Below, one piece after another: positions 1-7,400 of a stretch of DNA of 9,901 bases. Positions within the stretch are counted from its first letter, which is position 1. Each line of letters opens with the position of its first letter. The DNA comes from JAPHTQ01 sp050288165 (GTDB lineage Bacteria; Pseudomonadota; Gammaproteobacteria; Thiohalomonadales; Thiohalomonadaceae). The notes beneath the pieces were generated by a model that did no database searches, was not told the DNA's origin, and saw only the letters and a program-made list of their open reading frames with translations. The translations under genes were made by a program, and so were the position numbers. The stretch is taken from contig JBNKDG010000019.1 in NCBI GenBank assembly GCA_050288165.1, positions 1 through 9,901 of the forward strand, written 5' to 3'.

Positions 1-65
1 TCTTCATTTCTGCTTTTACAAGACGCTGAATTGTATAGAGACATAAAATTAGAAAAACGGAGCAA

Positions 66-153
66 CGTCATGCCCGCGCAGGCGGGCATCCAGTAAGCGG
101 TTGATTTGTATGCAGGACATGCCAACTGGGTTCCCGCCTGCGCGGGAACGACG
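66..153. repeat. REPIN-like element: two inverted palindromic REP units
   Basis: Two units face each other. Unit 1 (66-94) has an 8-bp perfect stem, ATGCCCGC at 70-77 with GCGGGCAT at 82-89. Unit 2 (125-153) has GTTCCCGC at 130-137 with GCGGGAAC at 142-149. The flanks are also inverted copies: CGTC at 66-69 matches GACG at 150-153, and CCAGT at 90-94 matches ACTGG at 125-129. The two units differ at the stem ends (AT/AT versus GT/AC plus the next pair), but each change is compensated on the opposite arm. This GTCATNCCCGCGCAGGCGGG type of palindrome is dispersed in many beta- and gammaproteobacterial genomes. Pairs in this arrangement are typical REPINs, mobilised in trans by RAYT (Y1-type REP-associated) transposases. 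No such transposase gene is in the window. The element could also act as a transcript-end stem-loop for a gene to the left, but no U-tract follows. Confidence 0.8.
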
Positions 154-315
154 CGTAAATGGGACAGCAATAGAGTTGAAGCAGGCCGGGTAACGAATTG
201 CACGCGCAAGCAACCCTGTAATTCATATTTTTACTTCGGACGCCTAACCTATCGCGGTGAAAATCAGGAGGCGCCGATCGAGATAAATTTGGACAGAGTG
301 TCGGTACATTGAGTC

Positions 316-365
316 GCCGGCCTTGTGCCAGTTGATGTTCCAGGGTGGTGCCGGCCTTTGCCAGT
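316..365. repeat. Short near-exact direct repeat
   Basis: GCCGGCCTTGTGCCAGT at 316-332 recurs as GCCGGCCTTTGCCAGT at 350-365. The copies are identical except for one extra G in the first, and 17 bases separate them. Short repeated GGCCGG-containing blocks are found near the ends of some IS21-family elements, so this could be an eroded IS end. That is only a resemblance: no transposase or terminal inverted repeat was found nearby. Confidence 0.55.
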
Positions 366-550
366 GCGGAAGGCGGTCTATATCTCACTTCATCAGCCTA
401 GTTAATTTGCTTTCCAGACATAATGAGAGGATGCTGTCAGAGAGCACATCGTCTGTAAGTTGGCAAGCCTCTATCCAGCAGAACTTTGACTGAACGGTCA
501 TTTTGCGTGTCATACTCCTTTCTCGCGAACTTCGATCTGCTCCCAGCTGT

Positions 551-584
551 TGTGCATTCGCTTGCGGTAAGCAAGCAAAGCACA
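551..584. other. Imperfect hairpin, unknown role
   Basis: TGTGC (551-555) pairs with GCACA (580-584), and GCTTGC (560-565) pairs with GCAAGC (571-576) around a GGTAA loop. Two T-A pairs (557-558 with 577-578) bridge the parts, leaving one mismatch and one bulged base. That gives 13 pairs in a 34-base element. No T-run follows on either strand, so it is not a normal intrinsic terminator. It lies in sequence without a gene, about 260 bases before the first small gene. Confidence 0.4.
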
Positions 585-843
585 TCGTATCTCGTGTCCA
601 ATTCAATTCGGACTGCCTTATGACTCAATACGCAACCGATGCCAGTGGTAGCAAAACATCCAGTCATTACATTGAAATTTGTTTTGTGGAACTGGCTGGT
701 TGAACAAGATCCAGTCCGCGGAAAATACCACTCCGGTCCCTTCCATAGACAGCGGCCTGTGTTACGGACACCCATGGTTCAAGCGTTCGGTGTCAAACCA
801 TTATATCGAGCTATCCCAAACCAAATGAAGCGAGGAGATCGCA

Positions 844-1014
844 ATGAGCGAACAAGACAAAACCCTTATGGCCGAATACGGTATTACCAGCTCAGTCAAG
901 ACGGTTTACTTCTACAAAGAGTACCGCTATGACAGGCTTGCGGATGCGGCAAGTTATGCCAAGAGTGATAGCAAGCGTTCTCAAGATGGTGGTGAGCCCA
1001 TTACGCCAGCCTGA
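844..1014 (+). CDS. Small conserved-type hypothetical protein, 56 aa
   Basis: The function is unknown. The reading frame has 56 codons and starts at an ATG six bases after a strong ribosome binding site, AGGAG at 833-837, which fixes the start. It ends in TGA. Residues 11-40 are the most structured part: YGITSSVKTVYFYKEY followed by RYDRLADAASYAK. This is aromatic-rich and looks like a beta-hairpin or short strand followed by an amphipathic helix. The last 16 residues are polar and probably disordered. There is no signal peptide, membrane segment or metal-binding cysteine pattern, so it is probably cytoplasmic. The YFYKxYRYDxLxDAxxYA pattern resembles small uncharacterised proteins I recall from beta- and gammaproteobacteria, but I cannot name a family. 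It lies 127 bases upstream of the next small gene on the same strand. The strong Shine-Dalgarno and sensible composition argue that it is real. Confidence 0.75.
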   Translation: MSEQDKTLMAEYGITSSVKTVYFYKEYRYDRLADAASYAKSDSKRSQDGGEPITPA

Positions 1015-1141
1015 GAATCAGGTTTGTTATCAACAAGCATACTTCGTGTGCCCGGTTATCCGGCTGCAACGACAGGTGTAGCAGGTTGATGCTGCCTTGA
1101 TTGATCTGGAGTTTACCTATTAATTGTTAGGAGTGAAGAAC

Positions 1142-1258
1142 ATGAGCAGAGAGCAAAAAGGCAATAAAGAGAGCAAGAAGAAACCGTCCATGACTCCGAA
1201 AGAAAAGAAGGCCGCAAAGAAATCCAAGAAGGAGTCCAAAGGAGGGCTTTTTGACTAA
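1142..1258 (+). CDS. Tiny lysine-rich hypothetical protein, 38 aa
   Basis: The function is unknown. The 38-codon frame starts at an ATG eight bases after AGGAG (1129-1133) and ends in TAA. The protein has 13 lysines and one arginine against five acidic residues, so it is strongly basic. The centre reads KKKPSMTPKEKKAAKKSKKE, probably one charged helix preceded by a flexible N-terminus, with a short hydrophobic end (GGLFD). The MSxEQKxNKExKKxPxxTPKEKKAAKKxKK layout resembles very short basic proteins I recall as hypothetical in several proteobacterial genomes. Such composition would suit nucleic-acid or ribosome binding, but nothing in the sequence proves that. It has no signal peptide or membrane segment. 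It lies between the 56-aa gene and the glucan synthase, all on the plus strand, with 201 bases to the synthase start. An artefact is unlikely given the ribosome binding site and biased composition. Confidence 0.75.
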   Translation: MSREQKGNKESKKKPSMTPKEKKAAKKSKKESKGGLFD

Positions 1259-1348
1259 GTTATAGGAAGCGTTGAACTTGGCTGGCATTGGTCTTGAATT
1301 CTGCAAATTAATGTTGATATGACACAGACACTGTCTACTCTTGCCTTT

Positions 1349-1440
1349 ATGACCACTATACCTGACGGCGCAGCGTAAACAGGTTGCGCCAGGCAGGTAG
1401 TGGCTGATGGCGCACTGGCCACCCCGGAACAGGGTTGGGG
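1349..1440 (+). promoter_or_regulatory. Candidate structured leader of the glucan synthase gene
   Basis: The untranslated stretch before the synthase can fold in two exclusive ways. In form 1, bases 1367-1374 (GGCGCAGC) pair with 1383-1390 (GTTGCGCC, one G-U), and 1400-1404 (GTGGC) pairs with 1418-1422 (GCCAC). In form 2, bases 1385-1391 pair instead with 1408-1414, a second copy of GGCGCA, which disrupts both form-1 hairpins. A further short stem, CCCC 1422-1425 with GGGG 1437-1440, sits just before the ribosome binding site. A nine-codon frame (MTTIPDGAA, 1349-1378) ends in a TAA inside the loop of the first hairpin. It has no clear Shine-Dalgarno. No U-run follows any hairpin, so control by intrinsic termination is not supported. 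Translational control or chance remain possible. It matches no riboswitch class known to me. Confidence 0.3.
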
Positions 1441-1441
1441 C

Positions 1442-1447
1442 AGGGAG
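1442..1447 (+). promoter_or_regulatory. Ribosome binding site of the glucan synthase gene
   Basis: AGGGAG lies 12 bases before the ATG at 1460, slightly further than ideal. The frame is open back to a TAA at 1376, and the only other in-frame start upstream is a GTG at 1400. The next ATG inside the gene (1487) has no purine-rich stretch before it. The wide spacing may mean modest translation. Confidence 0.55.
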
Positions 1448-1459
1448 AATATCATTACT

Positions 1460-4400
1460 ATGAAAGGATTCGGTCTTGCGGCACGAATGCGGAATGCATT
1501 GGGTAACGACCCGGGCACCGAGTTGCTGCGCTCAGAATTGTTCAGCATCGAGCAGCTGAAACGCCATGCGGTAAAACTAGCTGGGCGGCATAGAATAGAT
1601 CCACACCCGGGGCGGGACAGATTATTGCCACGGTTGGATGACAATGAACGCGTTCTGCTGGCAGCATATGACGTCGTTACAGCCGCAACCACACCGGTAC
1701 AACGGATTGTGCCGGCAGAGGCCTGGTTGCTCGACAATTTCTATCTAATTGATCAGCAGATCACACTGGCGCGTCGGCATCTGCCGCGTGGTTATAGTCG
1801 GCAGTTGCCGCGACTGGCGGATGGTCCTTCCGCCGGTTTCCCCCGCATCTATGCCCTGGCGTTGGAGTTGATCTCGCACATGGATGGCCGCCTTGATAGC
1901 GACAACGCAACCCAATTTGTCGCCGCCTACCAGACCGCAACACCGTTGATGCTGGGTGAGCTGTGGGCATTCCCGATCATGCTGCAATTAGCGCTGCTGG
2001 AAAATCTGCGCCGTGTTGGGATGCATATTGCCCGTCGGCGTGAGGAGCGTGACGCAGCCATTATCTGGGCTGATCGTATGCATGCTACAGCTGAGAAGGA
2101 GCCGAATCAGCTTATTCAGTTGCTCGCCGAGTTTGCCAATGCCGATGTACCCCTGACCGCACCCTTTGTAGAGGAATTCTACGCAAGACTCCAGGCGCAG
2201 GGATCCGCTATGGCGTTTGTTCAAACCTGGGTCGAGCAAAAACTACAGGAACAAGGCATCACCGCAGCACAACTCTCAGCGGCGGCCGCCCGCACGGCTG
2301 CGGCAAACCAGATATCTATCGCTAACAGTATCGGTAGTTTGCGTTTCATCGACGCAACGAACTGGAAGGATTACGTCGAGTCACTTAGTATCGTCGAACA
2401 GACATTGTGTGAAGATCCGGTAGAGATGTACGCCAAGCAGGACTTTTCCACACGTGACCGTTACCGACATGTTATCGAGGATGTGGCGAGAGGTAGTTTG
2501 CGTAGTGAGTATGAGGTAGCACGTGAGGCGATTAACCTAGCGCAGAGGGCTGCTGAGCGATTGAGTAGCAACGACCGCGGAGCGCATGTCGGATACTACC
2601 TGATTGATCATGGACGCAAGGCACTGGAGCGTGCAGTCGATTGTCGTGTAACCTGGAGAGGTTGGGCAAGTCGTGCGAACCAGCATCTTCGTTTGTCGCT
2701 TTATCTCGGCCCCATCCTATTACTTACCGGACTGGCGACAACGGTTGTACTGTTGCCGTTCGCCGGGTTCGAGCCAGGCAACTGGAAATTCTGGTTCTTT
2801 GCGGTCATCGGCATAATCGCCTCTTCGGCGCTGGCCGTGCCGTTGATAAATCTGTTGCTTACGCTGATATTGCCTCCGCGCGCATTACCACGATTGGATC
2901 TGTCGCAGGGTATTCCTGATGTTCATCGCACTATGGTGGTTGTTCCAACCTTGTTGGGAAGCCGGCAAAATGTTGACGATCTGCTTGAAGCGCTGGAGAT
3001 CCGTTATCTCGGTAATCGTGATGCGAATCTGTTTTTCGCCTTGCTAACTGATTTCCATGATGCGCCTGATTGCGCTATGCCGGAAGATGATGGGTTACTC
3101 AGTTACGCGCGTGGCGCTGTGCAAACGCTTAATGCGACCTATGCCAATGACCGTCCGTGTATCTTCTATCTGTTCCACCGCCCTCGGATGTGGAATCCCT
3201 ACGAAGGTGTGTGGATGGGCTATGAGCGCAAACGCGGCAAATTGGAACAGTTCAATGCCTTGTTACGGGGAGGGGAGCGAAGTGCGTTCTCGGAGATTGT
3301 AGGTGACCAGTCTATTCTCCATTCGATCAAGTACGTCATTACGCTCGACACTGATACGCAACTTCCACGTGACGCGGCGTGCACGTTAATCGGCAACATC
3401 GCGCATCCGCTTAACCGGCCGGTGTACGATACCCGTAAGGGGCGTGTTGTTGAAGGTTACGCGATCCTGCAACCCCGTGCTTCGATCAGCCTGACAAGTA
3501 CCGGCCAGTCACGCTTTACCAAACTGTTTGCAGGCGAGCCGGGGATTGATCCTTACACACGTGAGGTCTCGGATGTCTACCAGGATCTTTTTGGTGAAGG
3601 ATCATTTATTGGTAAAGGCATCTATGATGTGGACGCCTTTCGTCAGGCTGTAGATGGACGCTTCCCCGAGAATCTCATTCTCAGCCATGATTTGCTTGAA
3701 GGGGGCTATGCGCGTTCGGCGTTGGTTACTGATGTCGATCTGATAGAGGAATATCCGTCCAGTTACACCATCGAGGCCAGCAGACGCCATCGCTGGATAC
3801 GCGGTGACTGGCAACTCGCCGGTTGGCTGCTATCGTATGTTCCCGGCCCACTCACAGCAGATGAGACCGGAATAACAAAGAGCTCAGTGCAGGCGAAGCG
3901 ACAAGCTAACCCGCTTAGTGCCCTGTCGGTTTGGAAACTGTTCGATAACCTGCGTCGCAGTCTGGTAGCACCGTCGTTACTGGCGTTGCTCATAGGCGGC
4001 TGGTTGTTGCTGCCTGATGCAACAGCTTTCTGGACCCTGCTGGTTACAGCAATCGTGTTCCTTCCCTCCTTGATCGGTTCCATACTTGAACTTATTTGCA
4101 AACCCGTTGGGCCCGGTTGGCTGATACAACTGAGTTTGACCGGTAAAGCCGCCGGGCGTCCACTGCTGCATGGATTACTTAGCCTGATTTTGTTGCCCTA
4201 CGACACGCTGATCTGTCTGGACGCGATCCTGGGCTCAGGTGTGCGCATGCTGTTTACGCGGCGCGGACTGTTACTTTGGCAACTGCCCGCATATTCAAAG
4301 CGCAACTCGCGCCATACCTTGCTCAGTTTTGTGGTTGAGATGTGGATAGGGCCGGCACTGGCCCTGTCTTTAAGCTTGCTACTTTGGCGAACCAATGCGG

Positions 4401-7400
4401 CGGGATGGTTGTTCTGGTTTCCGCTGCCGCTATTGTGGTTACTGTCACCCGTGGTTGGCTGGTGGATCAGCCTGCCGCTGGTTTCACCGGCGCCAGAGCT
4501 GAGTCAGACGCAAAATGCCTTCCTGCGCACCCTGGCCAGACGTACCTGGCGTTATTTTGCCCATTTTGTGGCGGAGGAGGATAACTGGCTGGTACCTGAC
4601 AATTTTCAGGAATACCCGGCAGCTGCCCTGGCCACACGCACCTCACCCACCAACCTTGGAATGGGATTGCTGGCCAATCTGTCCGCCTATGATTTCGGTT
4701 ACATCTGCGCCGGGGAATTCCTGCATTTGACCGAGAATACGTTGCGGACGATGGAAAAACTGGAACGTTACCGTGGCCATTTTTACAACTGGTACGATAC
4801 GCGCACGCTCAAACCGCTACATCCGCAATACATCTCGTCGGTGGATAGCGGCAACCTGGCCTGTAGCATAGTTACCTTGCAAGCAGGATTGCTCGAGTTG
4901 AAGGGGCAGCCGCTGTTCTCAACTAAGGCATTTCAAGGTTTGCACGATACCTTACAGGTGCTGGTCGAACAGCTTCCGGCACAGCCCATGCCGGAACTTT
5001 CCGGGAAGATCCTGTCACTGCAAAACATATTGCAACCGGCTCTGACATCTAAGGCACAGCCACAAACATTGGCCGCTGCAATCAGCCGCTTGGATGAGAT
5101 TCACCATGCCGGCAATGGGCTTATGACCTGGCTGCCGGCGGATATTGATATCGATGGCGAACTCTATTACTGGGCACAGGCATTTGATCAGCAGCTGTTG
5201 GCTCTACGTGATGACCTAAGATCGCTGGTACCCGCACCGCAGCAGCTCGGTACCATCCCTACATTGGCGGAACTGGCTAAAATCGACACTGGTACGCTGT
5301 CATCCAAAGCCGCACAGAGAGTTAGACTCATCGACGATCTGGCTGCACGTTGTGGTGAACTGGCGGCTATGGATTTTGAATTTCTTTACGATACTTCGCG
5401 CAGTCTGTTGAGCATTGGTTACGACGTTGGTGAACGTCGGCGTGATCCCGCTTGCTATGATCTGCTTGCCTCCGAGGCGCGGCTGGCAAGTTTTCTGCTT
5501 ATCGCGCAGGGGCAGGTGCCGCAGAAGCACTGGTTTGCACTTGGTCGCCTGCTTACCCGTCATGGTGATGACGTGAGTCTGATCTCCTGGAGTGGCTCAA
5601 TGTTTGAGTACCTGATGCCGCAATTGATCATGCCGAGTTATACCAATACCTTACTGGAGGAGACATGTAAGGCTGTGGTGTCACGCCAGATTGAGTATGG
5701 TCGTCAGCGCGGCGTCCCCTGGGGTATTTCCGAGTCCAGTTACAACGCCACAGATATGCACCAGATCTATCAGTATCGGGCGTTTGGTGTTCCCGGGTTG
5801 GGTTTCAAGCGGGGTTTGGCTGATGACCTGGTTATTGCACCCTATGCCAGCGCACTGGCGTTGACGGTACTGCCACGCGCCGCCTGCCACAATTTACAGA
5901 GAATGGTTGCTGAGGGTTTCCTCGGTGACTATGGCTTCTACGAAGCGATTGATTACACGCCATCACGCGTGCCGCGAGGTAAGCAACACGCCATTGTGCA
6001 CTCTTTCATGGCGCATCATCAGGGTATGAGTCTGCTGGCCATTGCGCATGTCATCCTGGGTCAGCCGATGCAACGGCGTTTTATGTCAGATCCGTTGGTG
6101 CGGGCGACCCAATTATTGTTGCAGGAGCGTGTGCCGAAACGGGACGCAACCTTGCATCCGCATGCTGCCGAAGTTAGCGCTGCGGCACGCCCGGTGGCCG
6201 CAGAGGCCGCTGCAATTATGCGTATCTATACCGATCCAAATACAGCGATCCCGGAAGTTCACTTGTTGTCTAACGGTCGCTATCAGTTGATGGTAAACAA
6301 TGCAGGATCTGGTTACAGTCGCTGGCGCAACCTGTCGATCACCCGCTGGCGCGAAGATGCCACCAGTGATGGCTGGGGAACTTACATATATCTGCGCGAC
6401 CGTGACAGTGGACGCTATTGGTCAACGACCTATCAGCCGACACTGCAGCGGGCCGATCACTACGAGGCCATTTTCCTCCAGGCACGTGCCGAGTACCGGT
6501 TGCGCGATCAGGCAATCGAAGCGCATACCGAGATCAGCGTTTCACCGGAAGACGACGTGGAGATCCGTCGCGTTACATTGACTAACCAGTCGTCGCGCAT
6601 TCGACATATAGAAGTGACAAGTTACGCCGAAGTGGTATTGGCACCCTTGCATGCCGACCTATCACACCGCGCGTTTAGTAATCTATTTGTGCAAACCGAA
6701 ATCCTGCCTGAGCTACAGGCTATTCTCTGCACGCGCCGTCCACGCACACCGGGGGAACAGGTGCCTTGGATGTTTCACTTGCTGGCGGCACCGGGAGCGG
6801 TGGCCGATCAGTCTTCGTATGAGACAGACCGAGCGAGGTTCATCGGGCGGGGACGTACGGCCGCCAATCCTGTGATGTTGGTTAGCTCGAACAGTATGTC
6901 CAGTCTGTCGAACACCGACGGACCGGTGCTTGATCCCATTGTAGCGATCCGACGCACCCTTACCCTGAATGCTGACGAATCGGTGAGCGTGCAGATCATC
7001 TCCGGCATCGCCGATTCGCGTGCGGCCGCATTGGCATTGCTGGAAAAATATTGTGACCGGCACTTCGTTGAACGCGCATTTGAAATGGCCTGGTTCCAGA
7101 GTCAGGAGGTAATGCGCAACCTTAATGCCAGCGAGGCTGATGCGCAGGTCTATGGCCGCCTGGCCAGCTCCGTAATCTATGGCACTGGTTTACGTCGCGT
7201 TGCCCCCAGTGTGATTGCCCGTAATCAACTCGGCCAGTCCGGACTTTGGCGTTTTGCTATCTCCGGCGATCTGCCGATCGTGCTAATCCGCATCAGTGAT
7301 ATCAATCGCATCAATCTGGTCAAACAGGCCCTGCAGGCTCATAGCTACTGGCGCATGAAAGGTTTGCGGGCTGATCTGGTGATCCTTAATGAGGACTTCT

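Larger units (their letters stand above)
154..843. other. Long stretch without a convincing gene
   Basis: Several overlapping reading frames of 60-110 codons exist on both strands, but none has a well-placed ribosome binding site together with plausible protein composition. They are rich in Cys, Arg and His in the way random frames are. The stretch contains a short near-exact direct repeat (316-332 and 350-365) and an imperfect hairpin (551-584), listed separately. The last bases form the 5' region of the small gene at 844. I saw no good sigma-70 promoter: the best try, TTCAAG at 778 with TTATAT at 801, matches only half of each consensus. It may be decayed mobile-element or gene sequence, but I could not recognise a protein family in it. 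Confidence 0.5.

Noticed and set aside
66..153. CRISPR-like or attC-like reading of the two palindromes
   Set aside because: There are only two units, in inverted rather than direct orientation, with no regular spacers and no integron core sites.
385..513. Minus-strand 42-codon frame with AAGGAG (515-520) before it
   Set aside because: The ribosome binding site is one base from the first ATG and 13 from the second, both poor spacings, and the protein resembles nothing recognisable.
775..779. Arg in place of Gln in the QxxRW motif of the transferase (residue numbers 775-779, not bases) as a possible defect
   Set aside because: The RRHRW form is, as far as I recall, the usual one in this family, so it is not a sign of inactivation.
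437..932. Other frames of 66-112 codons on both strands around the first small gene
   Set aside because: They lack ribosome binding sites, have random-looking composition and overlap the better supported 56-aa gene in other frames.
1021..1038. Hairpin TTGTT-ATC-AACAA after the first small gene as a terminator
   Set aside because: The stem is five A/T-rich pairs with a three-base loop and no following U-run, too weak to terminate transcription.
1283..1298. Sigma-54-like sequence TGGCAT-N5-TTGAA before the synthase gene
   Set aside because: The -24 half is good, but the -12 half has GA where GC is nearly invariant. One mismatch there usually kills such a promoter.
1255..1737. Minus-strand 160-codon frame over the synthase leader and start
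   Set aside because: It is antisense to the conserved N-terminus of the synthase, with Ser/Arg/Cys-rich composition typical of a shadow frame.
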